NCBI GenBank assembly: GCA_002338505.1
Contig: DDIK01000033.1
Coordinates: forward strand, 44,101 to 74,464
DNA: 30,364 nucleotides
Direction: 5' to 3'
From: Bacteriovorax sp. UBA1852
GTDB taxonomy: Bacteria > Bdellovibrionota > Bacteriovoracia > Bacteriovoracales > Bacteriovoracaceae
Shown: positions 1 through 8,838 of the stretch, in pieces
Layout: each line of letters opens with the position of its first letter
How positions within the stretch are numbered: the stretch's first letter is position 1
Program-made: the position numbers and the translations under genes
The notes under the pieces: model-generated
The model's input: only the letters and a program-made list of their open reading frames with translations
Told to the model about the DNA's origin: nothing
Databases searched by the model: none

Positions 1-1251
<1,251 letters not shown>

Positions 1252-1311
1252 TTAATAAATAACTCTAGTTTGGATATTGTAGGTCAAGACGATATAAGAA
1301 AATAATACAAA

Positions 1312-1333
1312 AAACCTATCTCAATATAGGTTT
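1312..1333 (-). terminator. Weak hairpin terminator after marC
   Basis: An 8-base inverted repeat (AAACCTAT / ATAGGTTT) with a 6-base loop is followed on the minus strand by a T-rich run. It lies between the marC stop and the katG start. The stem has only two GC pairs, so it would be weak. Confidence 0.4.
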
Positions 1334-1378
1334 CACCTATAAGGCCCTATTGACCGAGTTGTAAGGTGTGATAAGAGA

Positions 1379-1999
1379 TTACTTAAGTCTAAAGAATTCT
1401 TGAATTCCGACTAATATATTTGTGGAAGCGATGGAGGCGAGAACTAAACCCATGACTTTACTAATAACAATTGCACCAGAATTGCCGATAATCCTGACAA
1501 TTTTAGTTGAAAACCTCATGTTTAGGTAAGTAATAAATAGAATGAAGCTCATAACTAATGCAGTCAGAGCTTGGTCTAGAATGGAGTGCCTTGAATTATC
1601 AGTTAAGAGAACAACTGCAAGCATTGCACCCGGACTTGCAATAGAAGGCATTGCCAAGGGAAAAACAGCAGTTTCTTTACCTGGTCTCAACATCGCAATT
1701 TCTTCTTCTGGTTTACTATTTCCAAACACCATATTCAGTGCGAATAAAAGAAGAATTATGCCTCCAGAAACTTGAAACGCGGCCAACGGAACACCCATGC
1801 TCTTAAGTAAGAGTTCCCCCACAACAAGAAAAAATAAAAGAACAAAGAAAGAAACAATAGTTGCAAAACTCGCAATTTTCTTCTTTTCTTCCTCTGCGTA
1901 ATTCTTAGTTACAGCTATAAATACTGGAATAGTTCCAATTGGATCAATAACGGCCCAGAGTATGATGAAGCTACTTATCAGCTCATCATACTTAAGCAT
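1379..1999 (-). CDS. marC: MarC family integral membrane protein
   Basis: Inner-membrane protein of 206 residues, the normal length for the MarC/UPF0056 family, whose function is not settled (the old link to multiple antibiotic resistance was withdrawn for E. coli MarC). About six hydrophobic segments are visible. Family hallmarks are WAVIDPIGTIPVFIAVT near the N-terminus, FQVSGGIILLLFALNM around residues 76-91, and FPLAMPSIASPGAM around 112-125, where a PxxxxPG turn is typical. The start codon overlaps the last 8 bases of the small proline-rich gene (ATGCTTAA), so translation of the two is probably coupled. No SD of its own is evident beyond that overlap. Confidence 0.88.
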   Translation of the reverse strand: MLKYDELISSFIILWAVIDPIGTIPVFIAVTKNYAEEEKKKIASFATIVSFFVLLFFLVVGELLLKSMGVPLAAFQVSGGIILLLFALNMVFGNSKPEEEIAMLRPGKETAVFPLAMPSIASPGAMLAVVLLTDNSRHSILDQALTALVMSFILFITYLNMRFSTKIVRIIGNSGAIVISKVMGLVLASIASTNILVGIQEFFRLK

Positions 2000-2165
2000 T
2001 ATCTGGATCTATTTGTGGAACCTCAGTCGGTTCAACATCAGGAACCTCTACAGGAGGTGGCGTAGGTTTAGTATCAGGTACTCTTCGAGGAACTTCAGGC
2101 TTACTCGGAGCTGGTTTAATTCCTGGATGACTTGGTTGCTTAGGTTTAATTTCTGGCTTATTCAT
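1992..2165 (-). CDS. Small proline-rich protein, unknown function
   Basis: A 57-residue protein starting at the ATG preceded by GAAAGAGG about 6 bases upstream. A GTG five codons earlier (base 2180) sits upstream of this SD and is less likely. Fifteen or more residues are proline, spaced in KP, EVP and PPP patterns (PEIKPKQPSHPGIKPAPSKP, then PTPPPVEVPDVEPTEVP). It has no signal peptide and no hydrophobic segment. Such composition suggests an extended, disordered polypeptide. I do not recognise the family. The proline periodicity and good SD argue that it is a real gene, as does its 8-base overlap with the marC start. It may serve mainly to couple marC translation. Confidence 0.6.
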   Translation of the reverse strand: MNKPEIKPKQPSHPGIKPAPSKPEVPRRVPDTKPTPPPVEVPDVEPTEVPQIDPDNA

Positions 2166-2190
2166 TGATACCTCTTTCACTATATTTAAA

Positions 2191-2230
2191 AAGAAAAAAG
2201 CCAGAAGGTCAAAGAATAACCTTCTGGCTT
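2191..2230 (-). terminator. Strong intrinsic terminator after the L25 gene
   Basis: A perfect 12-base stem (AAGCCAGAAGGT, 2198-2209, with 2219-2230) has a 9-base loop. On the minus strand it is followed by a T-rich run at 2197-2191. It ends the L25 transcript and separates it from the proline-rich/marC pair. Confidence 0.88.
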
Positions 2231-2253
2231 AATATTAAAAAAAATAATTTAAA

Positions 2254-2868
2254 TTAGAGACTTGCGTCGTCAAGTCTCTCATGGGTATCTAAGTGCTCAG
2301 CAATTCCATCATCTTCAGTTTCTGGATTTACTTCTTTAGCCGGTGGCTGACATAGAGCAACAACTTCATCTGAGTCAAGAGACATATCGGCTTTATTAGG
2401 AATATACAACATATCAATAGTAAACTTATCTCCGATATCTAACTTACTTAAGTCTACCTCAATTGTTTCAGGGAAATCCTTAGGCTTAGCTTCAAGTACG
2501 ATTGAATCCATAAGCTTAACAAGTACGCCACCCTTCTTAGCACCCTTAGGGGTTCCTTTGTACTCTAAAGGAATTTCCAGTTCACTTGTTTGGTTCTTCG
2601 GTAGTTGAAGAAGTGAAAAGTGAATATACTCATTACTTACGGGATCTCTTTGGATCTCGTCAAACTTTACTATAACTGTTCCAGTCTTAGACTTAACCTT
2701 ATAAATCTCACCGTCTGCTTTGTTCATCTTTTTTAATTCTTTAATAGACGTCTCAACAGGTAAACTATCTAAGTCTGGCCCAAAGAGTGTTCCTGGAATC
2801 ATTCCAGCCTCTCTTAACATAGAGGTATTTTTATTAAGACTTCTTTCATTAATTCTAATCGTATTCAT
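2254..2868 (-). CDS. rplY: 50S ribosomal protein L25, long Ctc/TL5 form
   Basis: A 204-residue protein of the bL25 family in its two-domain Ctc/TL5 form, which binds 5S rRNA in the large subunit. The N-terminal domain (about 1-95) shows the family pattern G.IPGTLFGP followed by VIVKFDEIQRDPVSNEYIHF, matching the conserved QRDP...H.DF block. The C-terminal beta domain (about 96-190) shows IPLEYKGTPKGAKKGGVL and ETIEVDLSKLDIGDKFTI, both typical of the TL5 domain. The tail is acidic. TAAGGAGT lies 5 bases before the ATG. It is transcribed alone, divergently from the LysR gene, and ends at a strong terminator. Confidence 0.9.
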   Translation of the reverse strand: MNTIRINERSLNKNTSMLREAGMIPGTLFGPDLDSLPVETSIKELKKMNKADGEIYKVKSKTGTVIVKFDEIQRDPVSNEYIHFSLLQLPKNQTSELEIPLEYKGTPKGAKKGGVLVKLMDSIVLEAKPKDFPETIEVDLSKLDIGDKFTIDMLYIPNKADMSLDSDEVVALCQPPAKEVNPETEDDGIAEHLDTHERLDDASL

Positions 2869-2992
2869 TATTACTCCTTAAAGTAAAAGTTGATAAATTA
2901 TCTCAAACTTGAAAGATACACTTAAAAACATCCGTGTATTCAAATACTTAAGACTTGATAATTATGCCACATAGATATATAAATAAAACTAC

Positions 2993-3006
2993 ATATAATA
3001 TTATAT
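2993..3006. promoter_or_regulatory. 14-base palindrome in the L25 / LysR divergent region, possible LysR operator
   Basis: ATATAATATTATAT is a perfect palindrome 29 bases before the lysR start. LysR-type regulators often bind AT-rich dyads (T-N11-A) upstream of their own gene. The surroundings are very AT-rich, so chance is a real alternative. Confidence 0.25.
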
Positions 3007-3034
3007 ATACATAATACAAAATCTATAGGTCTCT

Positions 3035-3907
3035 ATGTACAAACTTAACTTTAATCATCTCTATTACTTTCTAACAATAGCCAAAGAAGGATCTATTGTT
3101 AAGGCCTCAAAGAAGTTAAATATGACTCAACCTGCGCTAAGTCACCAATTAAAGCTACTTGAGCAAGATTTGGGAAAGAAACTTTTTGATAGGATTGGAC
3201 GAAACTTGTCTATAAATGAAGACGGTGAAGCTGTACGCTCTTATGCGAGTAAAATCTTCAGACACTCAGAAGAAATGATTCAAGTATTAAAGTCTGAGAC
3301 GACGAACTATGTAAAAATTATAAAAATTGGTACAGTTCCTTGGTTATCAAAAGATCAAATATATGATTTTATAAAACCACTCATTGCTAGCCAGCACATT
3401 AGAGTTGAGGTCTACCAAAAGGATCTTGAAACATTAATTAAAGATATTCAAAGTAATCGACTCGATATAATACTGTGTGACTCTCCTTATTCAGGAAGAT
3501 CTAAAAAGCTTCAAGGTCATAAAGTTGAAAATGACTTTATTGTTTGTGTGGCCTCAAATAAGGCAAGATTTAAAGGAAGCTTTCCAAAAAATATTGAAGG
3601 AAAGAAAGTTATCACCTACTCCGAAGCATCTGTAATGAGTGAAAAGATTGAACATTTTCTAAAGAAGAATCAAATAGGCCTTAATATTGTCGGGGCTTTT
3701 ACTGACACTTCTCTTATGAAAGTAGCAATCGAAAGAAGTAGTGCAATAGGCTTCCTACCTAACAGTGTTGTTAAGCAGAGTATAAAGTCTAAATCACTGA
3801 AGAAGCTAGGAGTGCCTGAAAATTTAAAGCTCTCACTTTGGGCTATCACCCGAAAAGACTACAAAAAAGATGGTGTTATTTATTCTATAATAAAGGGTTC
3901 TAATTGA
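3035..3907 (+). CDS. LysR-family transcriptional regulator, NhaR-like
   Basis: A 290-residue DNA-binding regulator of normal LysR length. The N-terminal winged helix (about 5-65) reads NHLYYFLTIAKEGSIVKASK, then MTQPALSHQLKLLEQDLGKKLF. The NxxHLYYF opening and the KEGS turn resemble NhaR, which responds to sodium and pH in enterobacteria. Residues 90-290 form the usual substrate-binding domain. No antiporter gene is next to it in this window, so the ligand and targets are unknown. It is divergent from the L25 gene and tail-to-tail with the histidine kinase gene, overlapping it by 8 bases. The SD is weak (TAGG about 5 bases before ATG). Confidence 0.88.
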   Translation: MYKLNFNHLYYFLTIAKEGSIVKASKKLNMTQPALSHQLKLLEQDLGKKLFDRIGRNLSINEDGEAVRSYASKIFRHSEEMIQVLKSETTNYVKIIKIGTVPWLSKDQIYDFIKPLIASQHIRVEVYQKDLETLIKDIQSNRLDIILCDSPYSGRSKKLQGHKVENDFIVCVASNKARFKGSFPKNIEGKKVITYSEASVMSEKIEHFLKKNQIGLNIVGAFTDTSLMKVAIERSSAIGFLPNSVVKQSIKSKSLKKLGVPENLKLSLWAITRKDYKKDGVIYSIIKGSN

Positions 3908-5663
3908 CTTTAACGAGGGACTTTTTCAACTTATCTATCGTTAATGGCTTATCAATAAAATCATCCATTCCGTGATTAATGGCAACTGCTTTATCTTTTT
4001 GCAATACACTTGCTGACAATCCAATAATTAGAGGCTGATCATCATTTTTCAGATCAGATATTCTTCTTATTTCTTTTGTCGCATCTATTCCATCCATCTT
4101 TGGCATCTGAATATCCATGAGAATAATATCAAAGTCATGTATATCACTTTTAACGACAGCTTCAACCCCATTCTCTGCGACAACAATCTCAGTGTAGCCA
4201 ACTCGTTTTAAAATATTTAATGCAACTTTTTGATTTATTTTATTATCTTCTGCGATCAGGACTTTATCACTGATGTCTGGTGTGAAATCTTCAAATGACA
4301 TAATTTCTTCATCTAGATACTCTCCTTCTACTAGCGGAATAAAGAAGCTTATCGTTGTACCTCGACCTTCCTCAGACTGAACTTCAAGATGACCTTTCAT
4401 AAGATTCACAACACTTTGAACAATACTAAGTCCAAGTCCAGTGCCTGAGTACTCTCGCGCCTTAGAGTCATCTCCTTGCTCAAAGGGCTTAAATGCCTTC
4501 TCAAGTACTGTCTTTGACATTCCTGGACCTGTATCAATCACTTGAACTTGTATATAAGTTAATTCATTTATAAATGTCTTAGATACAACGACATTAATAT
4601 CACCCTCAAAGATAAACTTAATGGAATTACTAATAAGGTTTGTAAGAACTTGTGACAACCTCTTCTCGTCTAAAACTACAAATTCGGGTAGATCACTTTT
4701 TAAAGAATAATTGATATCGACTTTCTTCTCACGTGCAATGGGTATAAATTGATCGATATTACTTAAGATAATATTCTCTAACTTGACATTATCACTCTTT
4801 ATAGACAGTTCTCCATTTTCAATTTTTGAATAATCCAAAATATCATTAACCATTTTCACTAATAAGTTTGAACTACTTTTAATGTAATTAAGATATTCAA
4901 CGGTGTTCTCTTTAAGCTCTCTTTCATCAATAAGCTCTATAAAACCAACAATACCGTTAAGAGGAGTTCTTATTTCATGACTTACATTCGCTAAAAAACG
5001 TGATTTCGTTCGCTTGAGATTTCTTGACTCATCAAGTATCCGATAAAAGACTTTAAAAATAAGAAATGAAATTACTGTAATAAATAAAACTATCAAAATT
5101 AGATAGATAAAGTTAATTCTGACAGTTTCATTAATGAGGCGCTCAATATCTCTAGAAACCACGAGACGATCGGCCTCAAGAACCTTGTCAATTCTACTAA
5201 GGGCAGCAACAGCAGGCCTGTCGTCAACTCTAATAAGCTTATCAATTTCCTCTGAAGACATTCCACTATCAATAGAGTCTCGAGCAAGAACGAGCATGTT
5301 ATAATAGTTATCGATAACTTTTGAAAGAGACCCAAGCATCACCCTCTCTTCATCATTTAAAAGGGTAAAGAGTTTATTGTAACTCTCGTTTAAGTTTTCA
5401 TGTTCAGCTAAAACTAGTGTCTGATATCTTGGAGTTTTTCGAAGTACGTAATTTTTGAAGTGGTGAATAAAGCCACCATAGCCGAGACTATCCTTTATTT
5501 TTGAAACAAGTGCTTGCTTTTTTTGAATATGACTATGATAAAATAGCCAATTGTCCTGAATCTTACTTAACTTACTATATTCAAATAAGTTCACCAAAAT
5601 TATGCTCACTGAAAGCAAGAAAGGAATAAGAATAGAAATAGACCAATTTTTTTTATTTTTCAT
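3900..5663 (-). CDS. Hybrid sensor histidine kinase with C-terminal receiver
   Basis: Membrane-bound hybrid kinase of 587 residues. TM1 is about 9-27, an alpha-helical periplasmic domain about 28-182, and TM2 about 184-207. The HisKA box holds phosphoacceptor His229 (FLANVSHEIRTPLNGIVGF). The HATPase domain runs about 330-445, with the N box around Asn342/Asn346, G1 DTGPGMS and G2 GTGLGLSI. The receiver runs about 467-585, with the acidic pair in AEDNK, phosphoacceptor Asp517 (ILMDIQMPKMDG) and Lys in DKPL. All catalytic residues are present. There is no HAMP domain between TM2 and HisKA, no Hpt domain and no adjacent response regulator, so the partner is elsewhere. The periplasmic part contains GYGGFIHHFKNYVLR (61-75). 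No clear SD precedes the ATG. Confidence 0.93.
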   Translation of the reverse strand: MKNKKNWSISILIPFLLSVSIILVNLFEYSKLSKIQDNWLFYHSHIQKKQALVSKIKDSLGYGGFIHHFKNYVLRKTPRYQTLVLAEHENLNESYNKLFTLLNDEERVMLGSLSKVIDNYYNMLVLARDSIDSGMSSEEIDKLIRVDDRPAVAALSRIDKVLEADRLVVSRDIERLINETVRINFIYLILIVLFITVISFLIFKVFYRILDESRNLKRTKSRFLANVSHEIRTPLNGIVGFIELIDERELKENTVEYLNYIKSSSNLLVKMVNDILDYSKIENGELSIKSDNVKLENIILSNIDQFIPIAREKKVDINYSLKSDLPEFVVLDEKRLSQVLTNLISNSIKFIFEGDINVVVSKTFINELTYIQVQVIDTGPGMSKTVLEKAFKPFEQGDDSKAREYSGTGLGLSIVQSVVNLMKGHLEVQSEEGRGTTISFFIPLVEGEYLDEEIMSFEDFTPDISDKVLIAEDNKINQKVALNILKRVGYTEIVVAENGVEAVVKSDIHDFDIILMDIQMPKMDGIDATKEIRRISDLKNDDQPLIIGLSASVLQKDKAVAINHGMDDFIDKPLTIDKLKKSLVKVN

Positions 5664-5723
5664 TTACTAAAACTCTAGCAAAGAAAACTATTTAGTAAAA
5701 CTAATATTCCTGTTTATTTATAC

Positions 5724-6545
5724 CTAGTGGTTATAAATATGAACATCTCTCTGAGGAAAAGGAATGCTCAGCCCAGCAGCTTCGATCTCATGCTTAACTT
5801 TCTTATTTATGTCCCAGTAAGTAGGCCAAAAGTCATCGACATGTGCCCAGCATCTCAACTCCAAATTCACTGAACTATCAGCATGAGCAACAACAACCGT
5901 TTGAGGAATAGGCTCGTCTAAAATTCTCTTCTCGTCTTTTATAAGACTCATCAGAACTTCAACTCCCTTATCAATTGAGTCGTTATAACCAATGCCCACT
6001 GATATGGTCATTCTGCGTTTTCCATTCTTTGAGAAGTTCTTGACTGATCCACCCCAGATTGAGCCATTTGGTGAAGAAACATATATTCCATCAGCAGTTT
6101 CTAAAATGGTTGTAAACATATTAATTTCAATAACCTTTCCCGCATAAGAGCCATATTCGATGGTATCTCCAACTCTAAATGGTCTGAGAATAAGAAGCAT
6201 AATCCCTGCAGCAATATTACTAAGTGTATCTTTAAGAGCAAAGCCGATTGCTAAGCCGATAGTTCCAAGAAGAGCAACGATGCTTGTCGTATTAACACCA
6301 AATATGTCGAGAATAATTATCAGTCCAATCGTATAGACAAGATAAGAAAAAGAAGTTTTTACTATTGGAACAAGAGTTTCATCGAAGTTTTGAACTCTTT
6401 GATTCATTCGATCTATTGCTTTTTTAACTAGAGTTGAAATGATAACGCAAGCAACAACAACAATAAGCCCTAATAGTACATTATAAGAGACTGATAGGAT
6501 TGTTGCTTTCTTTAAACCGAGTAATGCTGCGTATTTTTCAAACAT
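5724..6545 (-). CDS. mscS: MscS-type small-conductance mechanosensitive channel
   Basis: A 273-residue inner-membrane channel that releases solutes when membrane tension rises after osmotic downshift. Three transmembrane segments are visible: about 16-44, 62-84 and the pore helix TM3 about 86-120. The pore and signature read GLAIGFALKDTLSNIAAG, then RPFRVGDTIEYGSYAGKVIEI. The beta domain follows (SPNGSIWGGSVKNFS) and a C-terminal alpha/beta domain ends the protein. Length is close to E. coli MscS (286). AAGG lies about 7 bases before the ATG. It is separate from the kinase gene downstream by 60 bases. A second MscS lies at 28062-28886. Confidence 0.93.
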   Translation of the reverse strand: MFEKYAALLGLKKATILSVSYNVLLGLIVVVACVIISTLVKKAIDRMNQRVQNFDETLVPIVKTSFSYLVYTIGLIIILDIFGVNTTSIVALLGTIGLAIGFALKDTLSNIAAGIMLLILRPFRVGDTIEYGSYAGKVIEINMFTTILETADGIYVSSPNGSIWGGSVKNFSKNGKRRMTISVGIGYNDSIDKGVEVLMSLIKDEKRILDEPIPQTVVVAHADSSVNLELRCWAHVDDFWPTYWDINKKVKHEIEAAGLSIPFPQRDVHIYNH

Positions 6546-6611
6546 AAAGGACCTTCAATAGTAGTTAGTAGTAGTTATAATTACTATATATTAGGTAGAA
6601 ATGCGAGAAAT

Positions 6612-6655
6612 TGTAAAAAAAAAGTAATTAGGTACGTAAAGAACGTACCCAATTA
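6612..6655 (-). terminator. Intrinsic terminator directly after the cold-shock gene
   Basis: The stem GGTACGT / ACGTACC (6631-6637 and 6643-6649, 5-base loop) is extended by TAATT / AATTA with one mismatch. On the minus strand it is followed by a run of nine T. It begins right at the stop codon. Confidence 0.88.
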
Positions 6656-6853
6656 TTAAGAAACAACTTTTACTTGTACAGCACAAGGACCTTTTTGTCC
6701 TTCACCAACTTCGTATTCTACTTTGTCGTCTTCTGCAAGAGTTCCTCTTTCAACACCTGAAACGTGTACGAAGATATCTTTTCCACCGTTATCTGGTGTG
6801 ATAAATCCAAAACCTTTCTCATCATTAAAGAACTTTACTTTTCCTGTTGCCAT
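6656..6853 (-). CDS. cspA: CspA-family cold-shock protein
   Basis: A 65-residue single cold-shock domain that binds single-stranded nucleic acid and acts as an RNA chaperone. RNP1 is KGFGFITPD and RNP2 is DIFVHVS. The start is set at ATG 6853 ([10 protein letters not shown]), the usual family start, with AGGAG about 6 bases upstream. A longer frame adds eight codons but would swallow this SD. The first 29 bases of the gene, with its SD, lie inside the 3' end of the upstream methyltransferase gene. A strong terminator follows the stop. Any 5' leader that senses cold would therefore have to sit within the methyltransferase gene. Confidence 0.96.
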   Translation of the reverse strand: MATGKVKFFNDEKGFGFITPDNGGKDIFVHVSGVERGTLAEDDKVEYEVGEGQKGPCAVQVKVVS

Positions 6854-7565
6854 TTTTTCTCCTATTTTTAAATTCAACTAGATCCACAAGGGAACTATAT
6901 ATTTTCAACTCACCTGAGTTCAAAAAACCATTTGCCATCCAAAACTGCTTATACTTCTTACGTAACAAGTAGTCTACCCTATCACCCTTAGTAATAAGAA
7001 AGAAATTGTAATCATTAATCCTAGATACTAATACATCTAAAATCTTACAAATGTCCATCATCTCACTAAAGTCGTATATGAAATACACTTGCGCTTTTGG
7101 TAACTCAAAGTCATCCTCAAGAACATTTTTAAGTTGTATCTCGCAGTTCACAAGATTGTACTTTTCAAATACTCTGTTGGCTTCCATAGAGCGCTGTTTA
7201 AGTATTTCATAACCAATAAATTTGGCCATCGGATAAAGTGAATTCATAACAAGTCCAACTCTTCCGTAGCCTGCGCCAATATCGACGACTTTTTCTATAT
7301 CAAACTCTTGCAATAAATCAAGAGCGTCAAAAATATCGTTATACGGGGTCTGCAGAGCTTGTGGATGTAAACCAATCCACGTCTGAGTTCCCTCATAATG
7401 TTGCTTCTTATTACTGTCATCGTTTGATTGATAATAGGCGCGATATTTCTGTTGTAACTTTACTTCTATTTTAGGAATTTTGTATCCAAGCTCTCGGTCA
7501 AGCCATTTAGCATGACTTCTTGGATGAACTTCATCAACTCTTTTAAAAGTATGTGGATTTCTCAC
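6825..7565 (-). CDS. Class I SAM-dependent methyltransferase, possibly frameshifted at its 5' end
   Basis: A 246-residue cytoplasmic protein from a GTG start. Motif I of the Rossmann methyltransferase fold is [15 protein letters not shown] (about 95-109), followed by FIGYEI with the acidic ribose-binding Glu. The target is unknown. The same motif and layout recur at 19709-20755, with YEG before motif I and a TKG motif near the end, so the two are paralogs. The GTG has no convincing SD. The open frame continues upstream to about 7617 and would join the ATG at 7623 (with AAGG just before the paired ATG at 7629) if the five-base T run at 7616-7620 were four bases. The last 29 bases overlap cspA. 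Confidence 0.75.
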   Translation of the reverse strand: MRNPHTFKRVDEVHPRSHAKWLDRELGYKIPKIEVKLQQKYRAYYQSNDDSNKKQHYEGTQTWIGLHPQALQTPYNDIFDALDLLQEFDIEKVVDIGAGYGRVGLVMNSLYPMAKFIGYEILKQRSMEANRVFEKYNLVNCEIQLKNVLEDDFELPKAQVYFIYDFSEMMDICKILDVLVSRINDYNFFLITKGDRVDYLLRKKYKQFWMANGFLNSGELKIYSSLVDLVEFKNRRKNGNRKSKVL

Positions 7566-7802
7566 AAAGCTTTCAAGTGAATTAATGTCTATTCCTAATA
7601 CTTCTTCCTCCGGCCAAAAACATTCTCATTCCTTATCCCAAGTTTAAAACTTAAGTCTTCAAACTATAATTTGTAACTAGGATTAAAATAGGAAAGAACG
7701 ATCTGGTACTTGCTATAAAAAAACTAACACAATGCAGTTTGAAGATATCTTACAACAAGCACAATATCAAGATTAAATTGCAAAATACGAACTTTTTACT
7801 CG

Positions 7803-8393
7803 ATGCTTCATAGGATGAATATTGTTCGTATGGAAAATTATGTTAATATACGAAACATGCTATTAATTCCTGTTTTTGTCATATTGTTTCTTATTATTTC
7901 GTACTTCATTTACGGTGCCTATAAGGTAAAAGTTAAGAGATGGCTCTATATAAAAAAGTCTCAACAGCATAGAGAGAAGTGGAGCAATCTATTGGAAGAT
8001 CATTTTGAGTACTTCAAGATGCTTGATCTGAATAGAAGAGAAAAGTTTTTAGATTATATTAGTATTATGATGCTAGAAAAAAGCTGGTCACAGAGTTTTG
8101 ATACAAAGGACAAAGTTATAGAGTCAGCCAAAGCCTGCTTGCCTATAATCAATAGGCCCACAAACTTCTATCCTATGATTAAAAGCATAAATGAAAAAAA
8201 AGAATTTCGTCAGTGGCTAGAGTTACTTGAAGCTCAATTTCAAATAGATCACGGAAAGAGCATATTGAGGGAATTTAACGATAATTTTAGTGAGTTCTCT
8301 TATCAGTATTTTCAAAAACCGACGGAGTTAAAAGAGTCTGAGAAAAAGATCTATTATTATCTCAATCACTTTTATAAACACTACCCTAACTAA
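7803..8393 (+). CDS. Membrane-anchored MtfA-like protein lacking the metallopeptidase core
   Basis: A 196-residue protein with one N-terminal transmembrane helix (about 19-38) and a cytoplasmic domain. I match the domain to the MtfA (M90 peptidase) family. Residues 60-123 resemble the MtfA N-terminal half: W....L......L......F, then the stretch ending CLPIINRPTNFYP. Residues 134-196 resemble its C-terminal half: EFRQWLELLEAQF, EFSYQYFQKPTEL and YLNHFYKHYP. The middle third of MtfA, which carries the HExxH zinc site, is missing, so no peptidase activity is expected. The start is uncertain: ATG codons at 7803, 7815 and 7830 are all open and none has a good SD. It meets the yqaA gene tail-to-tail with an 8-base overlap. 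The family match is from memory of conserved positions only. Confidence 0.55.
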   Translation: MLHRMNIVRMENYVNIRNMLLIPVFVILFLIISYFIYGAYKVKVKRWLYIKKSQQHREKWSNLLEDHFEYFKMLDLNRREKFLDYISIMMLEKSWSQSFDTKDKVIESAKACLPIINRPTNFYPMIKSINEKKEFRQWLELLEAQFQIDHGKSILREFNDNFSEFSYQYFQKPTELKESEKKIYYYLNHFYKHYPN

Positions 8394-8838
8394 AAGTGTA
8401 AATAATCACAGCGTAGCGAAGAAACTTGCCTAAGGTCATAGTTATAATAAAGGACCTCAAACTGGCTTTGAAATAGCCAAGAGCTAAAGCAATAGGATCA
8501 CCAATAATTGGTAACCAACAAAGAATACCAAAGTAACCTCCATATTTTTCAGATGATAATTGGTATTTTAAAAACTGTGAATCACTTATTCCAAGAAACC
8601 TCTGCGCCCATTCTAATTTTCCAAGACGCCCTATGAAGTAAGTAAGAAGGCCTCCGCAACTATTACCCAAAGTAGCACTTATGAGAAGCTCCTCAGGAAC
8701 ACCGCCTAGTTTCAATAAAGTTACTAATATAATCTCACTACTAAACGGAAGAATAGTTGCCGCAAGAAAGCTCGACAAGAAGAGTCCGAGGACTCCATGA
8801 GAGACGAAAAACTCTGAAAGCTCAGTGTTAGGTATCAC
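8386..8838 (-). CDS. yqaA: YqaA/DedA-type (VTT domain) membrane protein
   Basis: A 150-residue inner-membrane protein of the SNARE-associated/VTT (DedA) superfamily, closest in size and pattern to YqaA. Visible features are SFLAATILPFSSEIIL (about 23-38), the glycine-rich GNSCGGLLTYFIGR (58-71) and a C-terminal WLPIIGDPIALALGYF block (108-123). The G..D P...A.G pattern is the family signature, and relatives are proposed to move lipids across membranes. The start is GTG, overlapping the stop of the RRM gene as GTGA, so the two are translated together. Confidence 0.83.
   Translation of the reverse strand: MIPNTELSEFFVSHGVLGLFLSSFLAATILPFSSEIILVTLLKLGGVPEELLISATLGNSCGGLLTYFIGRLGKLEWAQRFLGISDSQFLKYQLSSEKYGGYFGILCWLPIIGDPIALALGYFKASLRSFIITMTLGKFLRYAVIIYTFS

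Noticed and set aside
1962..2168. Plus-strand frame of 68 codons rich in W, R and S
   Set aside because: It is antisense to the proline-rich gene and marC start; its composition is the complement of proline codons and it has no SD.
6631..6649. GGTACGT/ACGTACC stem resembling the one at 19682-19704 as a dispersed repeat element
   Set aside because: The shared core is only 6-7 bases and both lie at gene ends, so two independent terminators are the simpler reading.
7566..7802. Searched the longest gap (237 bases) for a small RNA, tRNA or riboswitch
   Set aside because: No stable hairpin, T-tailed terminator or conserved motif was found; only an AT-rich stretch with a TATAAT at about 7665-7675 on the plus strand without a matching -35.
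8386..8393. Series of 4-25 base tail-to-tail gene overlaps (3900-3907, 8386-8393, 24999-25002, 28062-28086) as a regulatory antisense system
   Set aside because: Short convergent overlaps are common in compact bacterial genomes and need no special explanation.
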